64,000 nt of DNA from Hyposmocoma kahamanoa (Eukaryota > Arthropoda > Insecta > Lepidoptera > Cosmopterigidae). Below, piece after piece: positions 42,060-53,449 of the stretch. The stretch spans positions 2,003,441 through 2,067,440 of the forward strand of contig NW_020653855.1 of the NCBI RefSeq assembly GCF_003589595.1. Reading direction: 5' to 3'. Position 1 is the stretch's first letter. Each line of letters opens with the position of its first letter. A program made the position numbers and the translations under genes. The notes below the pieces were generated by a model that saw only the letters and a program-made list of their open reading frames with translations, ran no database searches and had not been told where the DNA came from.

Positions 42060-42930
42060 GCGTTTGTGCACTACATCCGATTCGCACCAAGGGGTCTACT
42101 CTCGACCTCCGTCCGACATCCGTCCGAAACAGTTACTGCCAAATAAGCAATACTTGACCAAATGAAAAGTCGCGTGATGCGAATGAAGCTTCATACTTGC
42201 CCATACTACATACTACTTCAGCTTGCAGCTTCATACTACATACTTACCCGTTACTCTCAGACTTGAACCGTCTGACGAAATATTTGGGCGCCGGCTGAAA
42301 GACCTTTTCTTGAAAAATCCTATATACTCCGTAAAAGAATTTATGGACTTTAAATTGTAACGAATTCAGTATTTTCTATTTTTATTCTAATTTTTACCGC
42401 ATTAACATACTTTTGTATAATTGTTATCAACTTATGACGATCCTTGATGGAGAATGATATTTGATATATAATTTAATGACAACAATATTATATATGAAAT
42501 GTTAATTTTCTAATTATTGTGTGCTTTTCTTATAATTTTCCTTTTTGTCTGACGATCTCAATATAATTTCTTATACTTTGACATGTAGTGCAATTTATAC
42601 TGTAATGTTATATTTGAGAAATAAATGAATCTGAATCTATGAATCTGAATTTTGATACTTGTCTTTTAATTTTGTCGAATATTACTTATTTGACAGTAAT
42701 TGTTTCGGACGGATGTCGGACGAAGATCGAGTGTGGACCCTGTGTTCCGAATCCGAGAAATAACCGTCCGAAATGTCACAGGGATCATTTTATACCTACG
42801 TGTAGAAGCGATATTCGTATGTTCTCGGATTCGAATGGGACTTAATGCACAGCGACATCCCAAGTGGGTCCGAGTTTTCTAGATTTGTATGGTTTCGGAT
42901 TCGGAATTAATACGAATCGGATGCAGGGGG
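42060..42930. repeat. Rep-K element with an inserted LINE tail
   Basis: Left half GCGTTTGTGCACTACATCCG to GATGCGAATGAAGCTTCAT, right half, inverted, CTTATTTGACAGTAATTGTT to AATACGAATCGGATGC. A LINE 3' end occupies about 42245-42650. Confidence 0.6.
42245..42650 (+). pseudogene. LINE 3' end (CR1/Jockey-like)
   Basis: A frame reading KDLFLKNPIYSVKEFMDFKL then stop is the usual extreme C-terminus of such LINE polymerases. The 3' UTR ends in AATAAATGAATCTGAATCTA, a short tandem tail. Strongly 5' truncated. Confidence 0.6.
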
Positions 42931-43379
42931 CAAACGCGCTGAAAGTTATATTTCGCTATTAGAACTCAGGACCACATCATCTAACATCTAGTGTGCTAAC
43001 GGCTGAGCTACCAAAGTCATCACAATCAGTGAACAGAACACGCAAAAAGCTTAAATTTTTGAGAATTTCCTAGATTCGTACGAACTAACCAAATTATGAT
43101 GCGATTTTTTTCGCAATGTGGAACAATGTGAATGTGACACACTGAATATGAATGCAAACTCAAACGCAAGAAGAATGCGATTCGCAAACGATTGTAACTT
43201 GCGAAATGCGCGCGCGCACAAGCGACGACGGCGGTGAAATCTCATTGTTGCGCTACTGTGAGTTGGGACTATGTAATTTTTTATATTTATCAATATTATT
43301 ATCATTTCATTGGTGACGACCTCACGTGACTCAGTGGTTAATACAGTGAACGTGGAATGCGGCGGTCCCACGTTCGACT

Positions 43380-43450
43380 ACTACCCACTACCCTTCAAAA
43401 CCGGAACGCAGTAATGTTGACATTACTGCTTGGCGGCAGAAATAGGTAAC
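43380..43450 (+). repeat. Rep-C fragment
   Basis: CTACCCTTCAAAACCGGAAC, GACATTACTGCTTGGCGGCA, GAAATAGGTAACG. Confidence 0.65.
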
Positions 43451-43462
43451 GACGCAATAATT

Positions 43463-43601
43463 AACAGCCTCCGCGGCCGAACGGTTACCATGACTGCCAC
43501 GCAAAGGTTCTATACCCGGGCCGGAAGAAATATTTGCACCAACATCGCGACTCAGGGTTTCCCTAGTGCGGGGCTTTGAGTGTGTGCGCTATTATTATTA
43601 C
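43463..43601 (+). repeat. SINE-B copy, internally deleted
   Basis: GCCTCCGCGGCCGAACGGTT, TATACCCGGGCCGG, GGGTTTCCCTAGTGCGGGGC and an ATT tail. The middle of the body is missing. Confidence 0.75.
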
Positions 43602-43734
43602 TTTAAATATCTATTTTACATTCTCCCATGGCCTAAAATAATATTATGTGTTTATTATTAATTGGTTCTAACTCTTTCACAAGGAGTCTTTGTGCTACTA
43701 AGTTCTGCGTTCTTGTATTGTTAAGTTTATTAAA

Positions 43735-44007
43735 TATCACGATATTTTATCACGACGTTCAATTATTTTTTGTGAAATAAACCCACTAGTTTGTTATAAT
43801 TATTGATATCAAGATCGAACATTAATAAAAATTCCGTCGATCCGGCTGGAGTCGAACCAGCGCCTTCAGCATTCACGCTCTTCCTGAGTTATGAAACTAA
43901 CCAGCAGATCTTACGAGTTTTTCTATACGCTCATTACAGACCTTTGTTTTTGGTTTTTAACGACTTTTTTTGCAGTAGCGCCATTTGCAATAAATCCCGT
44001 CATTTGA
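43735..44007 (-). repeat. Rep-A copy, diverged
   Basis: Inverted tail (TAGTTTGTTATAATTATTGA), tRNA-like block (GATCCGGCTGGAGTCGAACC), and head (AACGACTTTTTTTGCAGTAG). The block still has an intact B-box (GAGTCGAACCAG inverted is CTGGTTCGACTC). Confidence 0.6.
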
Positions 44008-44253
44008 TATTATATTCAAAAAAACGCAAAAGGAACAAGTCCGCAGTTAAACAATTCTAACCGCCAATATGCAGGTCACACGCCGCCTTACAAGGTTAGT
44101 GAAATGGGTTGCGCGGTCACCGCTTGGATTTTTCGACGAAGCAAAAAAAGCAATAACATTGACGGCAGTTAACCGACTCGAACAAAGAGATATTCAACTA
44201 TTGCTACGTGACACCCGTTTGCGGTTTTTGCAACTTATTGTATATTTCTTTCA

Positions 44254-44470
44254 AATAATAATAATAAAAACGCACACACTTAACATAGTTCCGCACTAGG
44301 GAAACCCAGTGTCGCGGGTGCCATGGACACACACGTAGACAACTCTAAATTACACCCAAACTTAAGAGAGAAATAAATATAGGCCATACAAATATTTCCC
44401 CCGGCCCGGGAATCGAACCTGCGACCTCTGCGTGGCAGTCATGGTAACCGTTCGGCCACGGAGGCAGTTA
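44254..44470 (-). repeat. SINE-B copy (tRNA-derived)
   Basis: Inverted: AATAATAATAATAAAAACGC tail, CCGCACTAGGGAAACCCAGT, CCCGGGAATCGAACCTGCGA, GGTAACCGTTCGGCCACGGA. Confidence 0.85.
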
Positions 44471-44799
44471 ATGAAGTACAATAAGCTGCAAAGTTATTTT
44501 AAATTATTTTGTAGCTGGATTTCGTAGCTGGACTCGTGAATAATGACTAACTTTCCACACTTGTATCAAAAATAACTATATTCATGAAGACATGGGTTTC
44601 TACTCCCGCTTCCGTCCTGTTTTCAACAATTTCTATCAAATAAGTGTTACCCAACCATTTCAAAAGACAATGTGAAATATCATGTGTGTGAAATGTCATT
44701 CGCATCATGCGGTTTTTAACTTGGTCGAGTAATCACGTATTTGACAGTAATTCACGTATTTAATATCGAACTTAGAACGGAAGTAGGCTCCCTGGTATT

Positions 44800-45318
44800 G
44801 TAACTGATCTGTGAAATACACCCCATAGTCAGGCACGGGTTTCCTCTAATGATAGAGTGAAAGGTAGAATGCGGGTTAAGAATTTCATGTCTTCCAAAAA
44901 TTTTCATATTTCTTTGACTTAGTTACAACGATTATGAAGAGCTCTTCTCAGAAATCAAACTTTCGACTTTGTATGACAAAGAATTTCCCAATTTGTATGG
45001 CTGTAGTCATCGCGAACAACCTAATGGTGAAAGAATGCGTATATCAGGAAGAGAAACTTGTTTCTTAAAATTAGTGAAAGGAAAAATGTGATTTCTTGTA
45101 CAGTGTCCATCTTTGTTGAATTTTTACAGGTATTTTTAGATTGTGATTCTGAAAATGTAACATCGAAAATGGTCGCTATTTTTTGTCGATTCCAACTTAA
45201 ATTTATGATTTATTTTTATATAAATAATAAAAATAAAAAAGACATTTATTACTCCACAAAACATAGGAAAATACCATTGAGTGTGGACAAAAAGGTTAGA
45301 CTCAGCATTGCTTGTTAT
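44800..45318. other. Spacer, nothing recognised
   Basis: The long frame at 45058-45534 runs from unique sequence into SINE-B and shows no conserved motif. I do not call it a gene. Confidence 0.35.
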
Positions 45319-45508
45319 AACTGCCTCCGTGGCCGAACGATTACCATTACGGACTGCCACGCAGAGGTCCCAGGTTCGAATCCCGTGCCGGGAGAAATAT
45401 TTGAATGGCCTACGTTTACTTCTCTCGTGAGTTTGGGTGTAATTTGTGGTTGTCTCTGTGTGTGCGGCTATGTTGAGTGTGTGCGCTATTATTATTATTA
45501 TTATTATT
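45319..45508 (+). repeat. SINE-B copy (tRNA-derived)
   Basis: AACTGCCTCCGTGGCCGAAC, CCCAGGTTCGAATCCCGTGC, TCTCGTGAGTTTGGGTGTAA, and an ATT tail of nine units. A short deletion removes the GGCACCCGCGACACAGGG block. Confidence 0.85.
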
Positions 45509-46094
45509 GGCTGATTTTCATTCTTCACCTGTAGCTAGCTGTTACGACCTCAGGGGCTAATATGCATGCCAACTATATTTACCTCAAGTAATAATTAATA
45601 ATAAGTTAAAGTTTAAGGGCTGTTAAAAACAAATACCTACATGCGATTGAGATCTGAAAAATTTGTTTAATTTCCGAAAGTCACACAATTATGCATAGTA
45701 ATGAGCCCAAGACGTTGATGTGCTTAAAAAAACCAATAACGCTATTTGGATCCGAAAAAAATTTTTTCATTTCCAATCTATAGCAATTGCGAAAACCTAA
45801 TACTCTATCACAAATCGACCATCCGAAGAACAAAGTCCGATGTGATTATACAGCGAAAAGAGGATAAATACTTAATTTTGTTATTTAATTTAAATTTAGG
45901 CCTTTCTAAAGGTGTTTTGAGAATTTTTATATCTTATTTCGTTTCGGAAATATAAAATCGAACAACGGTCGATCTGACATCCACAGTGAAGAAGAACGAA
46001 CGAAATGTACTTATGTCCTGAGAACAAGTAGTCTTGCACATAGACCTTTGTTCTACGGATGAGTCGAACTATTCACTATTTATGCCGACGAGTG
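45509..46094. other. Spacer; partial Rep-E traces
   Basis: Short Rep-E-like piece near 45745-45800 (ATTTGGATCCGAAAAAAATT). Otherwise nothing recognised. Confidence 0.3.
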
Positions 46095-46190
46095 AGTGAT
46101 GACCACGGGTCCTATAAAAAGCCCGAAACGTTGGTTGGTTTGAAAAAGAAATATACGTTATTTAGATCCGAAAAAAATAGTTACATTTTC
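46095..46190 (-). repeat. Rep-E copy, partial
   Basis: GTGATGACCACGGGTCCTAT, AAAAGCCCGAAACGTTGGTT, TATACGTTATTTAGATCCGA. Confidence 0.5.
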
Positions 46191-46429
46191 AACTCTATCG
46201 AAAGTAGCCACATTTATTAAATATCGAAAGTGATCCCTTACATCTTACGATACTCCAAGACCTGTTTTTCACTTTCGATGTACGATAAAATGATTAATTG
46301 AATTGATTAATTTTATTATCAAATAAAGGTCACCATTTTCGATATGACGAAAAATAACCACTTTAAATTGCTTCTGTCTACAAAGATATACTTAATGTAG
46401 TAAATACATAACATATTTTGTAAGTTTGA

Positions 46430-46730
46430 CGGCATATAGTATATAACCAGACATAGAGACGAAATAAGGGCCATATATTCCTGGTACCTCATCAGTGATA
46501 CATCACTTATAAATATCAAGTCTCGTTTGCACTGAAATATAGACAGCGCCAACAACTGACCCGTGTGTCAGTATATTCCAAAAATATTCTGCATTTATAG
46601 TAATAAGGATAATATCTCTAACAATGGCGTGCTGTTCCATTCGGTGGTGTGGGGTAAAACAGCAAAACATCTAATTACAAAACAAACGGAGTCAAATTTC
46701 ATCGGTAATTAAATATTAAATATGAAATTA
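46430..46730 (+). repeat. Rep-J copy
   Basis: Matches 39460-39750, with an extra 35 bases near 46543 (AGACAGCGCCAACAACTGAC). Confidence 0.65.
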
Positions 46731-47483
46731 TCGTCCATTATCTCCAATATACAGTTTTTCATGATATTTTCTTTCTTATTTTTCGATATGAAAACATTTT
46801 TTAAGTTGGTTAGATATAAAAGTAGGTTATTAGGGTGCCAAAGTACACATAACATGTGTATATTGTACAAATAGAATTATCTAACAATTGAGCAACAATT
46901 CTATACATAACCGTAATTTGTGGTGCGTTTTTTATACAGGGCATATAGGACCTCGGTATTATAAAGAACTAACTGAGAATAGATGATGATGTCATAATGA
47001 TGACAGATGGAGCGAAGCGAGAATCGAACCTAGAAGATTGTGGAAACGTGGGACCTTGTCCAATTACTTCTTGATTGAAAGTCACTAGACGTAGAAGAGT
47101 CAGACTAGTATAAGACTGGCGGATACATAAACTACAGGATGTACTGAGCATGGAGTAAAAAAGACTAAGAAGAAGGACTTCTGGAGGTTCTTAATTCTTA
47201 AAATGGAAGACCATCGAGAATTGCATTTTGCTTCTTTGTTATTTGGAATATTATAGACCAAGCAACTATCGTATCTACATGACATGACATCGCAAACAAA
47301 ATTTTTCGTCCATGCATGTTAAACATGTATCTTGCCTTGTATGCCCTTGATATGAAACAGCGGCTTTTCGATGTAGTTGTCGCTATGCTGCTTCGAAATG
47401 CTTATCTACCTATCAAAAATGCTTTCGTGTTTAAAAAGTTACTCAAAGAGCATTTGTTTAAAATTCAAAAATCTCCAACGTAG
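46731..47483. other. Spacer, nothing recognised
   Basis: No coding, RNA or repeat feature that I can support. Confidence 0.35.
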
Positions 47484-47530
47484 CTGGTGATGTGACTTGT
47501 CACTTATGTCTCAGGGTGACGGGACGGGTG
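47484..47530 (-). repeat. Rep-C fragment
   Basis: TGACTTGTCACTTATGTCTC then AGGGTGACGGGACGGG only. Confidence 0.45.
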
Positions 47531-47634
47531 ACAGACGTAAATGTGTGAGTAAGGAGTTGTTTAAAGTTGCAACGGAACCCGGATGAGCCCAAATGCGAGT
47601 ATCGTGTGTTCATGGGACAACTTGTCAAAAATAT

Positions 47635-48040
47635 CGAGTTTTTAGGTTTTCGCGATTGTTACACATAGGAAATGAAACTATTTTTCCGGATTTAAATCGC
47701 GAATATTTGTTTTTTCAAACAAACCGACGTTTCGGGCCCTTTACGGGTCCCATGGTCACGGTTGACTGAGGTGGTACAGTCTTCAACCAGTTATGTCTAA
47801 TATTAATGCAAACCAACCTATTTTTTCACTATAGTTACAATAGTTATTAATTAAATACCTTATTTTTAATTTTACAAATAAAACATTCCAATTTACGCTA
47901 TATTAAGTTTTACAAATTATTTTATTGAATGAATTTTTATTAAGTTCAATTTATTATTAATTATTACTAGAAATTGGAATAAACTAAAACAAATATACAC
48001 GATTTAAATCCGGAAAAATAGTTTCATTTCCTATTTGTCA
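47635..48040 (+). repeat. Rep-E copy with inverted second half
   Basis: Forward half 47635-47795 (GGTTTTCGCGATTGTTACAC to GGTGGTACAGTCTTCAACCA), spacer shared with 17880-17950, and inverted end at about 47990-48035 (GATTTAAATCCGGAAAAATA). Confidence 0.65.
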
Positions 48041-48374
48041 AAAATAATTAAATCGGGAGATGACATCAAATTTGTATTGTCTGATCCCGGATTAAAATTT
48101 TGTTGCTATAAGGCCGTGAACATAAATACTAGAGACGCAATGTCCTATAAGCAACAGTCAAAAATCCGTCACCATTTTGCAAATTTAAAGACTAGCTTTG
48201 AAACTGATTAAAATTTCAAGGAAAAACATAACCCGGGACTGCGTCCAACTCTAATTTAATTATTTTTGACAAGTGATCAGTCGCGGGATCACACGATACT
48301 CGTATTTGGGCTCATTCGGGTTCCGTTGCTACTTTAAATCGACCCCGGGGTCGGACGCTACGAACGCTGGTTTA

Positions 48375-48565
48375 GATGGTGAAATTATAGGCACATAGGA
48401 CTTGTCAACTTATGTCTCAGGGTAACGGGCGCAGTGGCAGTGCCCCTCAGATCTTTGCAATTTAAAGCTCGAGTGGCACTGCAACTGTTATGGACAACAC
48501 GCCTGTCTGCCAGCTTACCATCAGGTGCACGACTTGTTCGTCCCGTCACATGATATTAAAAAAAA
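48375..48565 (-). repeat. Rep-C copy, 5' truncated
   Basis: GATGGTGAAATTATAGGCAC, CTTATGTCTCAGGGTAACGG, GCCTGTCTGCCAGCTTACCA, ending CCGTCACATGATATTAAAAA. Confidence 0.75.
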
Positions 48566-48625
48566 CATCTAGTTGCAATGGCAGTTGAGCCTCATTAGAG
48601 TGTCAGTGGAATAACGACCGATATT

Positions 48626-48895
48626 CTTCTTTCTTCTTCTTCTTCTTGCCCTTATCCCACGCTACATTGGGTCGGCACAACATGTATTTTTCTTCCATTC
48701 TCCCCTATCAACTGTATTTTTTATACTCACACCTTTCTTATTCTGTCATCTTTCACACAATCCATCCATCTTTTCTTTTATATCCCTCCACATTCATACC
48801 TAGCACTCTTCTCGTCACATGACAGTCTTCCCTCCGCATGACATGTCCATACCACGCTAATATATACTCCTCATCTTTTCCGTCACTGGCGTCAT
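48626..48895 (-). mobile_element. RTE-like LINE 3' fragment with a perfect 14-bp target duplication
   Basis: On the minus strand a short frame reads WYGHVMRREDCHVTRRVLGM then NVEG, the C-terminal signature of RTE-like polymerases (WYGHVMRR...V.RRV.GM.V.G). The 3' end is a GAAGAAGAA tail at 48626. TAACGACCGATATT occurs at 48612-48625 and 48896-48909. A 270-base, strongly 5'-truncated, probably recent copy. Confidence 0.85.
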
Positions 48896-49204
48896 TAACG
48901 ACCGATATTGTCTTACTAAAATTATCATGGAAACGACTATACATAGCTTAATTTTATCTCGTTTAGTGAGCAATTTAGTTTCAAATTAAGTACATATAAT
49001 ATTAGTAAACAACACCGTCGTCGATTCGCCATTGAAGAGTAGAATACCAAAAAATTGTAAGTGCAGTTGAATAGTAGCTCGATGACTAGCTACTATTAGC
49101 TTTAGCTGAATAACAAACGTAAAAAATCCAGCCATTGACAATTTTATCGGCACACAACTGAGATGATTCAAAATTAGGAGAATTATGCCATCTGCTAACT
49201 AAAT

Positions 49205-49396
49205 CGTGATTAAGTGACAAAATATTTTTTTGGGATATCATAAAAAACCATAACTCAGTTTTAGTATATTGAAATTGTTTAATGATATAGGATAAATTCC
49301 GATAAGTTAAACACGTTAACTAATTTTAAAAGAGAATTTTGTGCTCTATTTTTTGCTTTTTAAAACGGTTATTTGACCATTTGTCACTTAGTCACG
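49205..49396. repeat. Rep-D copy with terminal inverted repeats
   Basis: CGTGATTAAGTGACAAA at the left end and, inverted, CGTGACTAAGTGACAAA at the right (16 of 17). The interior (ACACGTTAACTAATTTTAAA, TTTGTGCTCTATTTT) is the inverse of the Rep-D pieces at 41790 and 54126. A 20-base SINE-B scrap lies at 49407-49426. Confidence 0.65.
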
Positions 49397-49426
49397 TATT
49401 AGTTAGTGGTTCGGCTACGGAGGCAG

Positions 49427-50077
49427 GTAAATACAATCCGAAATTTCAGAGAGAGGTATCATCGACTCCACGTGTATTATTTCTTTAAAGTTTGGGTAAA
49501 AATGTACCTACTCGGCCAATTCCAATATTTGTTTATGAGTAAATCACGTATCATTTTAAGAAATAGATGACTTGACTTTATTTCTACTGGACGTTGCGTT
49601 TTTTTTTTCTACGTGCCGAAGGTATGTTTTATCTTTATACATAATGTAAATGCTGCCTTTATAATTTTTTCACGTTTCAACCTCATGACACACTTATTGT
49701 TTTATTTTTTATGATACTAAATGCGGGCACCTGGTGTTACCAAATCCAAGAAAGGTGTAGAGATATATGGGACATAGGAGAAGGACATAGTCTACCTTTT
49801 CTCTCAAAAATAAATCTTTGAAATAGGGGATGAAAGTTTATATGTCAAACCAATAATTTCTCAAGTAAGTAGGCTATTCGAAGTAATAATTCGACACAGA
49901 CGAAGCCGCGAGCACCAGCTAGTAAGAAATAAAATTTGAAATTTTGATATTTGTTTTGTATTCCAGTTTTGTTCCCTTTGACAGCTATTTTAAAAGTATA
50001 GTCTGAAAATAATCAAGTGCATTTGAAAATAGTTCTTTGTAACGTTTCAGGGTGCATTTTTAAAAGAATAATAACTA
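49427..50077. other. Spacer, nothing recognised
   Basis: ACAGACGAAGCCGCGAGCAC at 49897-49916 is a phrase often seen at the end of lepidopteran repeats, but no boundary can be set. Confidence 0.3.
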
Positions 50078-50240
50078 ACGGCATACCAGTCCATAACATT
50101 TGAAGTGCCACTTAGAGCTTTATTACGGTACGATATTAGTTGACAAGACCCATGTGCCTGTAATTGTAATTTCACCAGCACCCTTACCCTTCAGAACCGG
50201 GACGCAGTAATGCTAATATTACTGCTTGGCGGCAGATGTA
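50078..50240 (+). repeat. Rep-C copy, internally deleted
   Basis: ACGGCATACCAGTCCATAAC, CAAGACCCATGTGCCTGTAA, TTTCACCAGCACCCTTACCC, TATTACTGCTTGGCGGCAGA. Confidence 0.7.
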
Positions 50241-50419
50241 GTTAAGTATAGAAAGGTAGTAGTTGCAATCTCGAATTACACGTCATATGGGGTCCAATTT
50301 AGCTTAAAGTGGTTTTCAAGTTGTGTAATGTACAAAGCAGAAATAATTTGCTTTATGATTTTCGCATTTTCCATTGTGTATTTTTAATAGAAATAATCGA
50401 TCTAAAAAGTTTGAAAATT

Positions 50420-50620
50420 TACACCTATTTGCCAAGTTTTATTGAGATCGGGTGACAGAAAGTAGGCGAAATCCGGTAAACCGGATCCTCTAATTTGGGG
50501 CTTTTAGAGGTAGACTATTTTTTCAAATTATAATGGGACCTCTACTGAGGTGCTCCCTTTTCAAACGAAAAAAGAATTATCGAAATCGATTGACAAATAT
50601 CGGAGTAATTGCGTATAATA
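50420..50620 (+). repeat. Rep-F copy, partial
   Basis: CACCTATTTGCCAAGTTTTA, TTGAGATCGGGTGACAGAAA, TAATGGGACCTCTACTGAGG, AAATATCGGAGTAATTGCGT. Confidence 0.55.
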
Positions 50621-50852
50621 CTAAATCCAAATGTATTATCTTTTTGTTTAATAATGCCGCAAATTTTCATTTCTTTGCCCGACCTGGTTTTTATTTTCCA
50701 GACAATATGTGACATAGTAAAAAACATCAATTAAGAGAACTTTCACTTTATATTTACAAAACCCACTAAAGTGTTGAAATATAGAATAAATTAAACGAGG
50801 TAATAATGATATAACACATTTTAAAACGTAAATAATTAATTGCACAACTTAC

Positions 50853-51000
50853 CTATTTTCGGAATCCAACGCCAATAAAAAAGAGGAAAAATTAAAAAAC
50901 AAAAAGTCACACGCACAAAAAAGAACACTGGCACACACAGAGAATAATTGTGTTTTAGAACGCTAAAGTTCAATTGGAAAGAGCGCGAACACTCGCAGTC
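50853..51000 (-). other. Candidate remote non-coding first exon on the minus strand (possibly FAR)
   Basis: Read leftwards, this non-repetitive stretch ends in a consensus donor (AAATAG|GTAAGTTG at 50852). It has no long ORF; only a 10-codon ORF starts near 51003. FAR needs a non-coding exon upstream of its acceptor at 13695, and no nearer minus-strand stretch looks better. If they join, the intron would be 37 kb. Inference only. Confidence 0.25.
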
Positions 51001-51009
51001 ATGGCGGTC

Positions 51010-52030
51010 ACTAGACTATCGCAACCAGCCAAAATATGAGGCCAAAATGATGATTACATAAGGCTTTATTACGGCATATTACATAAAAATCGCCGCTGGC
51101 AGTTGACGATCGTTTATTATGCAAAGATTTCTCGCGATTTTTAGGTTATCCGATGCGTTTATTTAATAAACTTTTTTCTTTTTGTCTTCCCGCCAAAAAA
51201 GACTAGGCAAAAATGTCACACTTTGTTTCCTTTTTTTTAAGGCAAGTGCGATTGAAACGGTATGCCTATTGTAATGTTGAAATAAATCTGGTTGAACAAG
51301 GTGCTATATTGTTAGTGCATTCACTGGACATTCCCCTCCAAGAAAAAGAAGAAGAGGGGCGACGCGACGCATACATTTTTTGGTGGGAACAATGTTATTG
51401 ACTTTATAGGCTTGTACATTGTGTAATACATAATGATGTTTGTTTGGAAAAAATGGTCTTCATAACGCTGACCTTATTTTTTTTTTTATTCTTGTTTTCA
51501 TTTTTAAGAAAAAAAATATGATGACGTCGTAGACGCTTCACAAATGTCACAAATAACAGTTGAATCGAAAAAATCCTCCTTTTTTGAGGTCGGTTAAATA
51601 TATATATAAAGAAGAAAATTGTAAGTTTGAAGCCTTTGTCTGTGTCCGACTGGATCATAATTCCTCACTGAAATGGTGTAGTATTTAGTGAATCATTTAG
51701 GTATCGTCGACCTCATCATCAATTTCAATCAAGTGAGAAGGAGGTCAATGAAGCACTTCTCCTTTTTTAAAAAAAATCCTCCACAAGTTTGTAAGCTTTT
51801 TGGAATAGTACACTGTTTTGTGTTAGTGGTTTTTATTTTTTTATTTAAATGTTAGGTTAGTGTGAAATTGTATACAACTTGTGTTTCCACAAACAAAGAT
51901 GAATTATGGATTAATTCTTATTTGAAATTGCCAAACATTAAATCTTGCCCAAGACTTCTTAGTGCGTGGTCACACTTCTTGCGTTTTAACACGTCGCACC
52001 TTTAAAAATAACAGTTATACTGACAATGCT
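51010..52030. other. Spacer; no repeat recognised at 51010-51550
   Basis: If 50853-51000 is a real first exon, its promoter would be at about 51000-51200. Frames of 60-85 codons here show no conserved motif. A Rep-F end (TTTGAGGTCGGTTAAATA) lies at 51583-51600. Confidence 0.35.
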
Positions 52031-52042
52031 GTCGGATAGCTT

Positions 52043-52112
52043 CTATAATAAAATTCTGGTTGATATATTAAAAATTTGCGATTTACCGAGTTTAAAACTG
52101 TAATGAAACAAG
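52043..52112 (+). pseudogene. Short CR1-like LINE scrap
   Basis: ATAATAAAATTCTGGTTGAT, AAAATTTGCGATTTACCGAG, TTTAAAACTGTAATGAAACA match the 27475-27530 stretch of the LINE at 27113. Confidence 0.45.
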
Positions 52113-52139
52113 AACACTGGAGGTTATTTATACGACTTT

Positions 52140-52618
52140 AGTAGCAGTAGAGTTCCTTGCGAAAGGTTCGTCCAGGGAAGTACTGCCACCTTAACTATTT
52201 CATATATTTAAGTGAGATTTACCGTGTTTCGTTTTTGAAGGATAGGCGTGCTGGCGAAGTTTAAGACACCTGGGATTTGTCAACTTACGTCTCAGGGTGA
52301 CCGGCGCATTGGCAGTGCCCCTTAGATCTTTGCTATTTAAAGGGTTACCTCAGTCCGAAATAACATTTTCCAAAAATAACGTTTGATCGAAATTTCATAA
52401 CCTAAAAAGTACATTTTGGGAGGAAAATGTTTTTTCTTTTAAACCTAACTTAACCGAACCTAATCGTGTATTTGCGATAAACATTCAACATATAACAACT
52501 GTTTCGTTATAATTTGGTTTTCGGTGTAATGAAAATTGGAACTAACGTTATTTCGGACAAAAAAATTTCGACTTTGTAATAAGTTACCGATTTAAAGCTC
52601 TGAGTGGCACTGCAACTA
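52140..52618 (-). repeat. Rep-C copy split by an 8-bp-TSD element
   Basis: Left part GTAGCAGTAGAGTTCCTTGC to TAGATCTTTGCTATTTAAAG, right part from ATTTAAAGCTCTGAGTGGCA. Removing 52343-52589 and one ATTTAAAG restores Rep-C. Confidence 0.75.
52343..52589. mobile_element. 247-bp element with an 8-bp target duplication (hAT-like MITE)
   Basis: ATTTAAAG is present at 52335-52342 and 52590-52597. The ends are weakly inverted (GGTTACCT and, inverted, CGGTAACTT), with stronger inner inverted motifs (GTCCGAAATAAC near 52353, GTTATTTCGGAC near 52548). No coding frame. The class is inferred from duplication length. Confidence 0.65.
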
Positions 52619-53056
52619 TTTGTTCGACTCACCGCGCCGCCCTCTGCCGAATCAGTCGCCATCGGGCTTGTTGAAGTAGGATCTGTGTCAAATTTTCTTC
52701 GCCTGTTCTTATTTTGTTCGTGATAAATTTTCGGCACACGGGTTGCGGGACGCTTGAGGCAATCCACCACATCTCACTTCCTAAAATCGCATAACAATAA
52801 ATACAGTATAAGTAGTTATTTAGAATCGGACGCGTGCCAAGTTTACTACGTCCCGAAACACCTATCTAAGCTTAGTCCGAGATGTTACGGTTGTTATGGT
52901 TCTTTCTAGAAAATTCTCTAAAATCCTAGAAAAATGCCTTATTGTGCTGTTTTAGAGAGCAAAAATGTTAGCACCAAAAAATAATACCTACCCGTGGTGG
53001 TATTTCATATCATCGGAGTCTTTAATAAATTTTTTGTTGCAAGAAACGAAAGTAAA

Positions 53057-53370
53057 ATGTGTTCCCTTCTTTTTTGGAGAACAAAAATTAATAACTCCAA
53101 TTCGTCTTCGTTCAGCACTTTACCGCTAGATGACAGCACATTGATTGAAATTTCAATATAATATCAAAACGTCGTGACTTGCAATAATAGGTATTGATGA
53201 TATTGAACTTTCAACGATATGCCAACAGGATAAAGTTTAAATTATATTAACAATCCAGAATTTGTTATTTCTTTTTAAATTTCAAACTACGACCAATCAA
53301 TATCAAGAGTTTGTAGTGTTTCAAATGCGAGGCTTAAGGCACTTCCATTGTCTTTTCTTCCGTGCCTAAA
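53057..53370 (+). repeat. Rep-H copy, uninterrupted
   Basis: TTCTTTTTTGGAGAACAAAA, ACCGCTAGATGACAGCACAT, TGCAATAATAGGTATTGATG, GTTTAAATTATATTAACAAT, TTTCTTCCGTGCC. Gives the empty-site version of 11490-12310. Confidence 0.65.
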
Positions 53371-53449
53371 ATGTAGGCCCGCGTTGAAATACCTAGCCTT
53401 AATTTAACAGTCTGTATATTTTGTATATATATACAGCTACTAATTAAGC

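Noticed and set aside
45058..45534. Longest open frame in the window (158 codons)
   Set aside because: It runs from anonymous AT-rich sequence through SINE-B and its microsatellite. No conserved motif.
52632..52780. Possible minus-strand coding exon ending in a GTGAGT donor
   Set aside because: No in-frame ATG opens the best frame, it has no recognisable homology, and spliced to the FAR acceptor it would meet a stop at once.
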